The position numbers and the translations under genes were made by a program. A DNA stretch of 64,000 nucleotides, from positions 62,001 through 126,000 of the forward strand of contig NZ_CANNDO010000002.1 of assembly GCF_947503385.1 (NCBI RefSeq). The letters are read 5' to 3'. Source of the DNA: an uncultured Tateyamaria sp. Its GTDB lineage: Bacteria > Pseudomonadota > Alphaproteobacteria > Rhodobacterales > Rhodobacteraceae. This document shows, in pieces, positions 40,739 to 49,169 of this stretch. Under the pieces are notes generated by a model, which saw nothing but the letters and a program-made list of their open reading frames with translations, was not told the origin of the DNA and did not search any database. The first letter of the stretch is position 1, and the number at the start of each line of letters is the position of its first letter.

Positions 40739-41644
40739 ATGACGGAGACCTACACCATATCCTCGGATCGCCTGACGGCCCTTTTTGACCCAATTGGCGC
40801 GCGCATACGGGCGCTGCATCTGGATGGCGGGCCGAACCTGATCCTTGATGCAGATGCGCCGGAATTTGTCGCCGCATATGGCGGTGTGCTTGTCGGCCCG
40901 GTGGCGAACCGGGTGCGGGATAGTCGGGTGCAGATCGGCGGTCACAGCTACCAGATGCCCCAGAACGAAGGGTCCACATGTCTGCACAGCGGCCCCGACG
41001 GGGTGCATGTACAAAGGTGGTCTGTCACGGCCCGAGGACCCGAACATCTGATCCTGTCACTGGTATTGGAAGACGGCGCATGTGGTTTGCCCGGCGGGCG
41101 GCAAATTACAGCCGCATTCACTGTCATTGGCCCGACCATGCAACTGAGCCTTCATGCGGTCACAGACGCGGCGACCCCAATGGCGCTGGCGCATCACCCC
41201 TATTGGGCATTGGGCGGACCTCCGGTGCTGCGCTGCGCGGCAGTGCATTACCTGCCCACGGATGCCGCGAACCTGCCCACGGGTCAGATTGCCCCGGTGG
41301 CAGGCACGCCCTTCGATTTCCGCGACGGGCGGTCTTTGCCGCCTGAGATTGATCACAACCTCTGTCTTGCCTCCGCACGGCGGGACAAGCCGGAGATCGT
41401 TGCCACGCTGACCGGGGACAAAGCGAGCCTGACAATCGAAAGCACCGAACCGGGCCTGCAAGTCTATTCCGGCGCGGGGTTGCCAGACATCCCCGGCACA
41501 GACATTGCCCCATACGCCGGGTGCGCATTGGAGCCGCAGGACTGGCCCGACGCTGTCAACACGCCAACCTTTCCACCGGTTTTGATCACACCCGATTCAC
41601 CATACCGTCAGATCACACGCTATACCTTGCAGCCCGCCACATAA
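40739..41644 (+). CDS. Aldose 1-epimerase family protein
   Basis: A 301-residue galactose-mutarotase-like beta-sandwich protein. The catalytic His pair lies in ALAHHPYWALGGP, and the C-terminal catalytic Glu is in AGCALEPQDWPDAVNTP, the G-x-A-L-E-x-Q-x-x-P-D-A-x-N hallmark. It interconverts alpha and beta anomers of an aldose. The long upstream open frame is the shadow of the divergent aminotransferase. It is monocistronic; a gap of about 90 bases leads to a small possible frame. Confidence 0.88.
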   Translation: MTETYTISSDRLTALFDPIGARIRALHLDGGPNLILDADAPEFVAAYGGVLVGPVANRVRDSRVQIGGHSYQMPQNEGSTCLHSGPDGVHVQRWSVTARGPEHLILSLVLEDGACGLPGGRQITAAFTVIGPTMQLSLHAVTDAATPMALAHHPYWALGGPPVLRCAAVHYLPTDAANLPTGQIAPVAGTPFDFRDGRSLPPEIDHNLCLASARRDKPEIVATLTGDKASLTIESTEPGLQVYSGAGLPDIPGTDIAPYAGCALEPQDWPDAVNTPTFPPVLITPDSPYRQITRYTLQPAT

Positions 41645-41736
41645 TTGCCACATTTCAGCCATGCGCACGGCACAGTCCCGTGCTGAGGTTAATCTACCGC
41701 ATCCATGCGGGCAGCAATAAACGAAAGGGCGTTGGT

Positions 41737-41829
41737 ATGCCCAAGGATTCAAAGCAGCAACCGCCGAAACCGCAACCGTCGAAAGAGCCGCGGCCGACGC
41801 CGGTCATCACAGACTTCGCCAGCATCTGA
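41737..41829 (+). CDS. Possible 30-residue proline-rich small protein
   Basis: ATG at 41737 with AAAGGG eight bases upstream opens 30 codons ending in TGA. The product is lysine/proline/glutamine-rich (K-Q-Q-P-P-K-P-Q-P), then E-P-R-P-T-P-V-I-T-D-F-A-S-I. The start signal and lack of competing genes support it, but short length and composition keep it uncertain. The function is unknown. Confidence 0.35.
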   Translation: MPKDSKQQPPKPQPSKEPRPTPVITDFASI

Positions 41830-41889
41830 TCGACGCCGCATCGTGCGCCGGACCGTGACAGCGGGTCTTGCGCTGCGTAGACTTGGCGC

Positions 41890-42219
41890 ATGAGCACCCC
41901 TGTTTCCAGCATCCGCAACCTCGGGCCCGCAATGGACGCTGCCTGCGCCAAGGCGGGCATTCCTGACGCCGAAACGCTGCGTGTGCTTGGGGCAGACGAA
42001 ACCTATCGCCGCCTGCTGCGCTCGGGCGTGCGTCCGCATTTCATCGGCTATTACGTACTGGTCATGGGTCTTCAGGGCCGTCCGTGGAACGACTGCAAGG
42101 GCGACGAGAAAAAAGCGCTGAGGGCCCGTTTCGACGCCATCAAGGCCGAGGCGTTCGACAGCGGTCGGTCCGCCTTTGAAAAGGCGCTGGACGAGATTGG
42201 CGTGATCGAACGCCCCTAG
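41890..42219 (+). CDS. TfoX/Sxy C-terminal domain protein
   Basis: A 109-residue stand-alone TfoX C-terminal domain. The helix-hairpin-type sequence SIRNLGPAMDAACAKAGIPDAETLRVLGADETYRRLL and FIGYYVLVMGLQGRPWNDCKGDEKKALRARFDAIKA match the family; LGPAMDAA and LGADETYR are typical. The N-terminal TfoX domain is absent. TfoX/Sxy proteins regulate competence in gammaproteobacteria, but the role of isolated C-terminal domains is unclear. The stop overlaps the convergent PQQ-type dehydrogenase stop by four bases. Confidence 0.82.
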   Translation: MSTPVSSIRNLGPAMDAACAKAGIPDAETLRVLGADETYRRLLRSGVRPHFIGYYVLVMGLQGRPWNDCKGDEKKALRARFDAIKAEAFDSGRSAFEKALDEIGVIERP

Positions 42220-43307
42220 CGGGTCATCCGGTAAATCGCACCGTTCCCAACGGAGATGAACAGGATGCTGCCATCGGGCGCCTCTATGATGTCGCGCACG
42301 CGCTCTGTTTCATCACCTTGTATCTGTTCCACCTCACGCGCGGTGTCACCGGAGATATCCAGCCGCGAGATATAGCCGAACTTGAGTGATCCCACGAACA
42401 TATCGCCCCGCCAGTCGGGAAACATATCACCCTGATAAATCATCAGGCCCGAGGGCGCGATGGACGGGTCCCAATAATGTGCGGGCTGCTCCATCCCCGG
42501 TTTGGAGGTGCCTTCGCCGATCTCCTCACCCGAGTAATGCACGCCGTAAGAGATCACCGGCCAACCGAAATTGGCACCCTTGCGCACCCGGTTCACTTCG
42601 TCGCCGCCGCGCGCGCCGTGTTCCGCCGTCCAAAGCGTGCCATTTGCATCAAGGCCAGCACCCTGCGGGTTGCGGTGGCCATAGGACCAGATGTGCGGTT
42701 GCACGTCCGCCTGCCCCACAAACGGATTGTCGGCAGGCACCGTGCCGTCACGGGTCACACGCACGATAGCACCGTTGTGATTGCTGCGATCCTGCGCGGA
42801 AGGTCGGTCGCCACGATCACCGATGGTGACATAAAGCGTGCCATCGGTGGCCTCGACCACGCGGCTGCCGAAATGCCGCCCGCCGCTGAACCCGGGTGCC
42901 GCCACAAAAAGGTCGCGCAGATTTTCCAGACGGCGGCCATCCGCGCTCAGCTCCGCTGCGGCCAATGCGGTGCCCGCCCCGCCTTGTTGTCGCTTGGCAT
43001 AGGTCAGAAACACCGTTCGGCTGGTGGCAAAGTCGCGCGCCAGCGTCACGTCCAGCAGGCCGCCCTGCCCCCGCGAGGCGACGCGCGGTGCACCATTAAC
43101 ACGCTGCGCACGACCCTCCACCACGCGCAACAGCACGCCGTCCCGTTCGGTCACAAGAAGGCTGCCGTCCGGCAATTCGGCCACGCCCCATGGCTGGTCC
43201 AACCCCGTCACAACAGGCGTCACAGTGACCGCCCCGCCGCCCGTATCCAGCGCAAGGGCCGCCACCGGCCACATCAGAAGCAGTGAAAGAACGGGCATAC
43301 GCATCAT
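42216..43307 (-). CDS. PQQ-dependent sugar dehydrogenase (YliI/Asd-like)
   Basis: A 363-residue secreted beta-propeller. The N-terminus has a signal peptide (MMRMPVLSLLLMWPVAALA). Diagnostic segments are GLDQPWGVAELPDGSLLVTERDG, RVNGAPRVASRGQGGLLDV, HFGSRVVEATDGTLYVTIGDRGD, YGHRNPQGAGLDANGTLWTAEHGARGGDEVNRV and GANFGWPVISYG. These match soluble aldose sugar dehydrogenases with a PQQ pocket in the periplasm. ACAGGAG precedes the ATG. The likely reaction is oxidation of aldoses to lactones. Convergent with the TfoX-C gene. Confidence 0.93.
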   Translation of the reverse strand: MMRMPVLSLLLMWPVAALALDTGGGAVTVTPVVTGLDQPWGVAELPDGSLLVTERDGVLLRVVEGRAQRVNGAPRVASRGQGGLLDVTLARDFATSRTVFLTYAKRQQGGAGTALAAAELSADGRRLENLRDLFVAAPGFSGGRHFGSRVVEATDGTLYVTIGDRGDRPSAQDRSNHNGAIVRVTRDGTVPADNPFVGQADVQPHIWSYGHRNPQGAGLDANGTLWTAEHGARGGDEVNRVRKGANFGWPVISYGVHYSGEEIGEGTSKPGMEQPAHYWDPSIAPSGLMIYQGDMFPDWRGDMFVGSLKFGYISRLDISGDTAREVEQIQGDETERVRDIIEAPDGSILFISVGNGAIYRMTR

Positions 43308-43462
43308 GAATTCTCCTGTCAGGCATCTGTGTCAGAGGTAAGCACGGTTGACCCTGCGTCCACTTACAATCCCGTGTTCACGCAGGACTATTGCCACTTT
43401 TCTTTTGCGACAGGCCCGCCTAGGTTTCGGGCTAGGAAAATATTCCACAGGGAGAAAATCAC

Positions 43463-44662
43463 ATGAAACACCTGTTGATGGCCACAGCGGCCACGGCACT
43501 GATGGCGGGCGCAGCTGTTGCTGGCGGCCACGCAAAAGAAGTCAAAATCGGCGTCATCCTCGGCTTTACCGGCCCGATTGAATCGCTGACGCCCTCTATG
43601 GCGGACGGCGCTGAACTGGCGATGAAAGAAGTCACCGACAGCGGCCTGCTGCTCGACAGCGCCACCGTGACATCGGTGCGCGCAGATTCCACTTGCGTCG
43701 ACGCAGGTGCAGCCACTGCCGCGGCAGAGCGTCTTGTGACCTCTGACAAGGTTGATGCGATCATGGGCGCGGACTGTTCCGGCGTCACTGGTGCGATCCT
43801 GAACAATGTGGCTGTGGCCAACGGTGTGGTGATGATCTCGCCCTCTGCCACATCGCCCGGCCTGTCGCACAATGACAACGAAGACAACGGTCTCTTCTTC
43901 CGCACCGCGCCGTCGGACGCCCGCCAAGGCGTCGTGATGACCGAAGTGCTGATGGAAGAAGGCATCAAGGAAGTCGCAGTCACCTACACCAACAACGACT
44001 ATGGCAAGGGTCTGGCAGACAGCTTCCAAGCCGCGTTTGAGGCCGCAGGTGGCACCGTGACCATCAACGCCGCCCACGAAGACGGCAAGGCCGACTATTC
44101 GGCCGAAGTGGGCGCACTGGCCTCGGCTGGTGGTGACCGTCTGGTCGTCGCGGGCTATGTGGATCAGGGCGGTTCGGGCATCGTGCGCGCGGCTCTCGAT
44201 TCCGGTGCGTTCGACACGTTCCACTTCCCCGACGGGATGATCGGCGCCAAGCTGCAGGAAAACTTCGGTGACGAGATCGAAGGCTCCACCGGCCAGCACC
44301 CCGGCACCGACAGCGAAGGCGCGGCGATGTTCACCGAGATGGTCGGCGATGCGTTTGACGCCACCTCGCCCTTTACGCCCGAAAGTTACGATGCTGCGGC
44401 GCTGATCATGCTGGCGATGCAGGCCGCAAACTCCAAGGACAGCAACGACTTTAAAGATCATGTGATGGATGTGGCCAATGCGCCCGGTGAACAGATCTTC
44501 CCCGGTCAGCTGGCCAAAGCGTTGCAGATCATCAAAGACGGCGGCGACATCGACTATGTGGGTGCGACAGCGGTTGAACTGATCGGCCCCGGCGAAAGCG
44601 CTGGCAACTATCGCCAGATCGTCGTCGAAGGCGGCGAGATCACGACAGCCAAGTACCGCTAA
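43463..44662 (+). CDS. livK: Branched-chain amino-acid ABC transporter substrate-binding protein
   Basis: A 399-residue periplasmic binding protein of the Leu/Ile/Val (type I) class. A signal peptide MKHLLMATAATALMAGAAVAGG is followed by EVKIGVILGFTGPIESLTPSMADGAELAM, VDAIMGADCSGVTGAIL and SPSATSPGLSHNDNEDN, typical ligand-loop regions. It captures branched-chain or other amino acids or amides for the permeases encoded downstream. GGGAGA precedes the ATG. First gene of the livKGF-x-HM operon; a hairpin lies between it and livG. Confidence 0.93.
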   Translation: MKHLLMATAATALMAGAAVAGGHAKEVKIGVILGFTGPIESLTPSMADGAELAMKEVTDSGLLLDSATVTSVRADSTCVDAGAATAAAERLVTSDKVDAIMGADCSGVTGAILNNVAVANGVVMISPSATSPGLSHNDNEDNGLFFRTAPSDARQGVVMTEVLMEEGIKEVAVTYTNNDYGKGLADSFQAAFEAAGGTVTINAAHEDGKADYSAEVGALASAGGDRLVVAGYVDQGGSGIVRAALDSGAFDTFHFPDGMIGAKLQENFGDEIEGSTGQHPGTDSEGAAMFTEMVGDAFDATSPFTPESYDAAALIMLAMQAANSKDSNDFKDHVMDVANAPGEQIFPGQLAKALQIIKDGGDIDYVGATAVELIGPGESAGNYRQIVVEGGEITTAKYR

Positions 44663-44684
44663 GCGATCCTGAATAGGACCAGAG

Positions 44685-44707
44685 CAGCCCGGGTTTTTCC
44701 CGGGCTG
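44685..44707 (+). terminator. Hairpin between livK and livG (partial terminator)
   Basis: CAGCCCGGG (44685-44693) pairs perfectly with CCCGGGCTG (44699-44707) around a TTTTT loop, then TTTCAATATC. The T-run after the stem is short. As in many ABC operons it probably ends some transcripts, giving more binding-protein mRNA than transporter mRNA. Confidence 0.7.
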
Positions 44708-44752
44708 TTTCAATATCTTGAAGATCGCTCTTAAAGCGGCACGGGGATACAT

Positions 44753-45535
44753 ATGATCGTCGTTGACGATATTCACAAGCATTTCGGCGGCTTTCACGCC
44801 GTTGATGGCGCGTCGCTGTCGATTGACGCGGGGTCCATCACCGGGTTGATCGGCCCCAACGGTGCCGGAAAAACGACACTTTTCAACGTGATTGCTGGCG
44901 TTCTTAAACCTACTTCTGGCCGTGTGACCATGGACGGAGAGGACATCACGGGACTGCCGCCACATACGCTTTTTCACAAGGGACTGCTGCGCACCTTTCA
45001 GATTGCGCACGAGTTTTCGTCGATGAGTTGCCGCGAAAACCTGATGATGGTGCCGGATGCCCAATCGGGCGAAACGCTGTGGAACACGTGGTTCGGACGT
45101 CGCCGCATCGCGGACGAGGAACGCGCACTGCGCGCCAAGGCCGACGAGGTGCTTGAATTTCTGACCATCGAGCATCTGGCAGACCACAAGGCAGGGCAAG
45201 TGTCCGGCGGGCAGAAAAAGCTGCTGGAACTGGGCCGCACCATGATGGTCGATGCCAAGATCGTGTTTCTGGACGAGGTGGGTGCGGGCGTGAACCGGAC
45301 GCTGCTGAACACCATCGGCGACGCGATCCTGCGGCTGAATGCCGAGCGCAACTATACCTTTGTCGTGATCGAGCATGACATGGATTTCATCGGTAAGATT
45401 TGTGGCCCGGTGATCTGCATGGCCGAAGGCCGCGTTCTGGCCGAAGGGTCGCTGGCCGAGATCAAAGCGAATGAACAGGTGATCGAGGCCTATCTGGGCA
45501 CGGGCCTGAAGAACAAAGACAAGGTGGGCGCATGA
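44753..45535 (+). CDS. livG: Branched-chain amino-acid ABC ATPase LivG
   Basis: A 260-residue ATPase. Walker A is GLIGPNGAGKTTLFNVIAG, the signature VSGGQKKLLELGRTMM, Walker B AKIVFLDEVGAGVN and the H-loop TFVVIEHDMDFIGKICG. The LRTFQIAHEFSSMSCRENLM part is the LivG Q-loop region. Usual LivG Walker B ends D-E-P; here it is D-E-V, a mild deviation. Together with LivF it energises LivH-LivM. The start at 44753 follows a weak ribosome site. Confidence 0.93.
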   Translation: MIVVDDIHKHFGGFHAVDGASLSIDAGSITGLIGPNGAGKTTLFNVIAGVLKPTSGRVTMDGEDITGLPPHTLFHKGLLRTFQIAHEFSSMSCRENLMMVPDAQSGETLWNTWFGRRRIADEERALRAKADEVLEFLTIEHLADHKAGQVSGGQKKLLELGRTMMVDAKIVFLDEVGAGVNRTLLNTIGDAILRLNAERNYTFVVIEHDMDFIGKICGPVICMAEGRVLAEGSLAEIKANEQVIEAYLGTGLKNKDKVGA

Positions 45536-45548
45536 ACGGCGTGTGTGC

Positions 45549-45588
45549 GTGGGGGCCAGCCCCCACACCCCCGTGGTATTTTTGGTCA
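45549..45588 (+). repeat. Short C-rich intergenic palindromic element, copy 2
   Basis: The hairpin GTGGGGG-CCAG-CCCCCAC (45549-45566) is followed by ACCCCCGTGGTATTTTTGG. It matches copy 1 (489-527, opposite strand) in plan and in the tail ACCCCCG..ATTTTTGG. It lies in the 72-base gap between livG and livF. Confidence 0.55.
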
Positions 45589-45607
45589 GAAGAAGCCGGG
45601 GGCGTAC

Positions 45608-46321
45608 ATGTCTGAGCCGTTTTTGATCGGGGATACGATGACGGGCGGCTACGGCGCGGGTCCGGACATTTTGCACGATTGCACAGTGGCCGTGGACCCC
45701 GGCGAGATTGCCGTGATCGTTGGACCAAACGGGGCTGGCAAATCCACGGCGATGAAGGCTGTGTTCGGGATGCTGGACGTGCGGCAAGGGTCGGTGCGGC
45801 TGGATGGCGAAGACATCACGGCCCTGTCGCCGCAGGACCGGGTTGCGCGTGGCATGGGCTTTGTGCCGCAGACGTCGAACATCTTTACCTCCATGACGGT
45901 GGAAGAGAACCTTGAGATGGGTGCCTTTATCCGGCGCGACGACTTTTCGGACACGATGCGCCAAGTCTATGACCTGTTCCCGATCCTGAAGGAAAAGCGC
46001 CGTCAGGCGGCGGGTGAATTGTCGGGGGGTCAACGGCAGCAGGTGGCCGTGGGACGGGCGCTGATGACCCAGCCCAAGGTGCTGATGCTGGACGAGCCGA
46101 CGGCGGGGGTTTCGCCGATTGTTATGGACGAGCTGTTTGACCGGATCATCGAGGTGGCGCGCACCGGCATCCCGATCCTGATGGTGGAGCAGAACGCGCG
46201 CCAAGCGCTGGAGATCGCCGACAAGGGCTATGTTCTGGTGCAGGGCCGCAACGCGTATACGGGGACGGGCAAGGAATTGTTGGCCGATCCCGAAGTGCGC
46301 AAAAGCTTTTTGGGGGGATAA
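45608..46321 (+). CDS. livF: Branched-chain amino-acid ABC ATPase LivF
   Basis: A 237-residue ATPase. Walker A is VIVGPNGAGKSTAMKAVFGML, then GMGFVPQTSNIFTSMTVEENLEMGAF (Q-loop), signature LSGGQRQQVAVGRALM, Walker B KVLMLDEPTAGVSPIVMDEL and H-loop IPILMVEQNARQALEIADKGYVLVQG. ATG 45608 is favoured; earlier open codons are within the palindromic element. Second ATPase of the liv importer; the next gene starts 2 bases after its stop. Confidence 0.95.
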   Translation: MSEPFLIGDTMTGGYGAGPDILHDCTVAVDPGEIAVIVGPNGAGKSTAMKAVFGMLDVRQGSVRLDGEDITALSPQDRVARGMGFVPQTSNIFTSMTVEENLEMGAFIRRDDFSDTMRQVYDLFPILKEKRRQAAGELSGGQRQQVAVGRALMTQPKVLMLDEPTAGVSPIVMDELFDRIIEVARTGIPILMVEQNARQALEIADKGYVLVQGRNAYTGTGKELLADPEVRKSFLGG

Positions 46322-46323
46322 CG

Positions 46324-46755
46324 ATGTTGCGCCACATCCTCTTTCTCATCGTAGCCCTGTCGCCGTTTCCGGCAGCAGCAGATGGCCTTCAACGCATTGC
46401 GTGCAGTTTCACCGTGGAATGCGTGGATACCGAGCCGTGCGGCGAAACCGATTACGAGATTTCCGCGGTTTATATGCCTGATCCGTCGGGAAAGAGATTT
46501 CGTGCGGCCAATCCGACCGAGACGCCGCCGGACGCGTTCACTGTCGAGGTGTCGGATGTGGCGGGCGATTTTAAGGCGGCGCCGATCACAGCGGGTGGAT
46601 TTGGCCATCCGATGACGGGTTTCGTGGCGTTCAACGCGCAGGCCACCCAGCGTTTGCTGACCATTGCAGAAGGCAAGGGCCGCTATTCGATCCACATGCG
46701 CGCGCAAGGTATGTCCTTGTATTACGAGGGCACCTGCGTGGAGGTAACGAACTGA
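46324..46755 (+). CDS. Secreted hypothetical protein inside the liv operon
   Basis: A 143-residue protein with a signal peptide (MLRHILFLIVALSPFPAAADG) and three Cys near the mature N-terminus (I-A-C-S-F-T-V-E-C-V-D-T-E-P-C-G-E-T) plus one near the C-terminus (G-T-C-V-E-V-T-N), so disulfides in the periplasm are likely. No domain is recognised. It lies between livF and livH with a 2-base gap and a TGATG overlap, so it is cotranscribed with the importer; similar small genes in liv operons of this group exist, but its role is unknown. Confidence 0.7.
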   Translation: MLRHILFLIVALSPFPAAADGLQRIACSFTVECVDTEPCGETDYEISAVYMPDPSGKRFRAANPTETPPDAFTVEVSDVAGDFKAAPITAGGFGHPMTGFVAFNAQATQRLLTIAEGKGRYSIHMRAQGMSLYYEGTCVEVTN

Positions 46756-47765
46756 TGGACTTGCTCAACGCCTTTGTGGCGCTCTCCAATTTCGTCCTGA
46801 TCCCCGCGATTGCTTATGGATCGCAGTTGGCGCTTGGCGCGCTTGGGGTCACGCTCATTTACGGCATCCTGCGGTTTTCGAACTTTGCCCATGGCGACAC
46901 CATGGCCTTTGGCACGATGGCCACGATCCTGATCACTTGGGGTTTTCAGGCAATTGGTATCAGTGCGGGGCCGCTGCCGACCGCCCTGCTTGCCCTGCCC
47001 TTTGGGATCGCCGTGTGCGCCGGTCTTATCCTTTTGACGGATCGCGGGGTTTACCGGTTTTATCGAACACAAAAGGCCAAGCCGATCATCTTTGTCATGG
47101 TCTCCTTGGGCGTCATGTTCATCATGAACGGGCTTGTGCGGTTTATCATCGGCCCGAATGATCAACGCTTTGCCGATGGGGAGCGGTTCATCATTTCCGT
47201 CCGCGAATTCAAGGCACTGACCGGCCTCAAGGAAGGGCTGGCGTTCAAGACCACCCAAGGGATTACCGTGCTGACGGCGGTGATTGTGGTCGCGGCCCTG
47301 TTCTACTTCTTGAACCGCACGCGCACGGGCAAATCCATGCGCGCCTATTCCGACAACGAAGACCTCGCCCTGCTGTCGGGCATCAACCCGGAACGGGTTG
47401 TCATGGTCACATGGCTGATCGTGGCCGCACTCGCCACCATCGCAGGCGTGCTTTACGGCCTCGACAAATCGTTCAAGCCGTTTGTCTATTTCCAGCTGCT
47501 GCTGCCCATCTTTGCCTCTGCCATCGTGGGAGGTCTTGGCAGTCCATTGGGGGCGATTGCGGGCGGGTTCACCATCGCCTTTTCCGAAGTGATGATCACC
47601 TATGCATGGAAGAAGGTCGCCAACTACGCGCTGCCCGAGGCGCTGGCGCCCGATGGTCTCGCGCAGCTATTGTCCACAGACTACAAATTCGCCGTCAGCT
47701 TTGTCATCCTGCTGATCGTGCTGTTGTTCCGGCCCACGGGCCTCTTTGCGGGGAAATCAGTATGA
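46755..47765 (+). CDS. livH: Branched-chain amino-acid ABC permease LivH
   Basis: A 336-residue inner-membrane permease with about eight hydrophobic helices. GSQLALGALGVTLIYGILRFSNFAHGDTMAFG is the signature LivH N-terminus. A hydrophilic middle segment (RFIIGPNDQRFADGERF) is followed by NRTRTGKSMRAYSDNEDLALLSGINPERV, the cytoplasmic loop contacting the ATPases. LPIFASAIVGGLGSPLGAIAGGFTIAFSEVM is typical. Start overlaps the previous stop (TGATG); its own stop overlaps livM start (ATGA). Confidence 0.94.
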   Translation: MDLLNAFVALSNFVLIPAIAYGSQLALGALGVTLIYGILRFSNFAHGDTMAFGTMATILITWGFQAIGISAGPLPTALLALPFGIAVCAGLILLTDRGVYRFYRTQKAKPIIFVMVSLGVMFIMNGLVRFIIGPNDQRFADGERFIISVREFKALTGLKEGLAFKTTQGITVLTAVIVVAALFYFLNRTRTGKSMRAYSDNEDLALLSGINPERVVMVTWLIVAALATIAGVLYGLDKSFKPFVYFQLLLPIFASAIVGGLGSPLGAIAGGFTIAFSEVMITYAWKKVANYALPEALAPDGLAQLLSTDYKFAVSFVILLIVLLFRPTGLFAGKSV

Positions 47766-49066
47766 GCGATACGGCACGCAATGTCCTCTACTTTGGCTTT
47801 GTCGCCCTGCTGATCATCGGCACCGGCTTTGTACAAAGCTGGAACTCGGCCCTGTTTGTCCTGAACTTTGGTTTGATTTCGGCAATCATGGCATTGGGGG
47901 TGAACCTGCAATGGGGGTTTGCGGGGCTGTTCAATGTGGGGATCATGGGGTTTGTCGCCCTGGGTGGTCTCGCCACTGTGTTGATTTCCATGCCACCTGT
48001 GGGCGAGGCTTGGGCCGCGGGGGGCTTGCGCGTCGTGCTGGCGCTTGTCCTCGGCGCTGCGACAATCGTTGGCGCGATCCTCGCCTATGGCGCGCTGCCA
48101 CGGGGACGCGTGCGGGCCATCGGCATGATCGCGATCCTGATCATCGGGTTTTTCGTCTACCGCGCTGTATTCGACGGTGGTGTCGCCGCGGTGGAGGCCG
48201 TGAACCCCGCCAATGCGGGGTATCTGGGCGGGCTGGGCCTGCCTGTGCTGGTGGCGTGGCCTGTGGGTGGGCTGCTCGCTGCGGGGGCTGCATGGATCAT
48301 CGGCAAGACGGCTTTGGGGCTGCGGTCTGACTATCTGGCCATTGCCACGCTTGGCATTGCCGAAATCATCATTGCCGTGCTCAAGAACGAAGACTGGCTG
48401 GCGCGCGGGGTCAAGAACGTGGTGGGCCTGCCCCGCCCCGCCCCCTACGAAATCGACCTGCAAAACTCGCCCGACTTTGTCGAACGCGTGTCAGGCTGGG
48501 GTCTTGATCCGGTGAAGGCATCGACCTTGTGGGTCAAGCTGATCTATGCCGGGCTTTTTGCCGCCGTCCTCGTGGTGCTGTTCGTTCTGGCGCAGCGCGC
48601 GTTGCACAGCCCATGGGGCCGCATGATGCGCGCCATCCGCGACAACGAGGTCGCATCGGAAGCGATGGGCAAAGACGTCAAGGCCCGGCATTTGCAGGTG
48701 TTTGTGTTGGGCTCCGCCATCTGCGGCATTGCCGGCGCGATGATGACAACGTTGGACGGGCAACTGACACCGGGCACCTACCAGCCGCTGCGCTTTACCT
48801 TTCTGGTCTGGGTCATGGTGATCGTGGGCGGGTCGGGCAACAATCTGGGTGCGGTGCTGGGCGGCTTCCTGATCTGGTGGCTGTGGGTCATGGTGGAGCC
48901 GATCGGCCTTGGCCTGATGCAATTGATCACGGCCGGTATGGCCGACGGCTATTGGCTGCGCGACCACCTGCTGGATTCGGCGGCACATATGCGGCTGTTG
49001 ACCATGGGGTTGGTTTTGCTGCTGGTCCTGCGGTTCAGCCCGCGCGGTCTGATCCCCGAGAGATAA
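47762..49066 (+). CDS. livM: Branched-chain amino-acid ABC permease LivM
   Basis: A 434-residue permease, partner of LivH. Family segments are LISAIMALGVNLQWGFAGLFNVGIMGFVALGG, LRSDYLAIATLGIAEIIIAVLKNEDWLARG, SPWGRMMRAIRDNEVASEAMGKDVKARHLQVFVLGSAICGIAGAMM and RFTFLVWVMVIVGGSGNNLGAVLGGFLIWW. About ten helices are visible. Last gene of the liv operon; a weak hairpin with T-run follows near 49088-49110. The start overlaps the livH stop by four bases. Confidence 0.94.
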   Translation: MSDTARNVLYFGFVALLIIGTGFVQSWNSALFVLNFGLISAIMALGVNLQWGFAGLFNVGIMGFVALGGLATVLISMPPVGEAWAAGGLRVVLALVLGAATIVGAILAYGALPRGRVRAIGMIAILIIGFFVYRAVFDGGVAAVEAVNPANAGYLGGLGLPVLVAWPVGGLLAAGAAWIIGKTALGLRSDYLAIATLGIAEIIIAVLKNEDWLARGVKNVVGLPRPAPYEIDLQNSPDFVERVSGWGLDPVKASTLWVKLIYAGLFAAVLVVLFVLAQRALHSPWGRMMRAIRDNEVASEAMGKDVKARHLQVFVLGSAICGIAGAMMTTLDGQLTPGTYQPLRFTFLVWVMVIVGGSGNNLGAVLGGFLIWWLWVMVEPIGLGLMQLITAGMADGYWLRDHLLDSAAHMRLLTMGLVLLLVLRFSPRGLIPER

Positions 49067-49169
49067 CGGCATTGACTAAAATTTGAAGAAAACCGGGGTG
49101 ATGGTTTTTCGCCTCTGTTAACGACTGTCGCTTATACACGGCACGCTGTGTTGTGCAGGGCGCGGGTTC

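Noticed and set aside
43388-46204. 938-codon open frame opposite livK, livG and livF
   Set aside because: It is antisense to three clear genes and is His/Arg-rich without domains.
49088-49110. GAAAACC/GGTTTTT hairpin after livM as a full terminator
   Set aside because: The T-run is part of the stem rather than after it, so an intrinsic terminator is not convincing.
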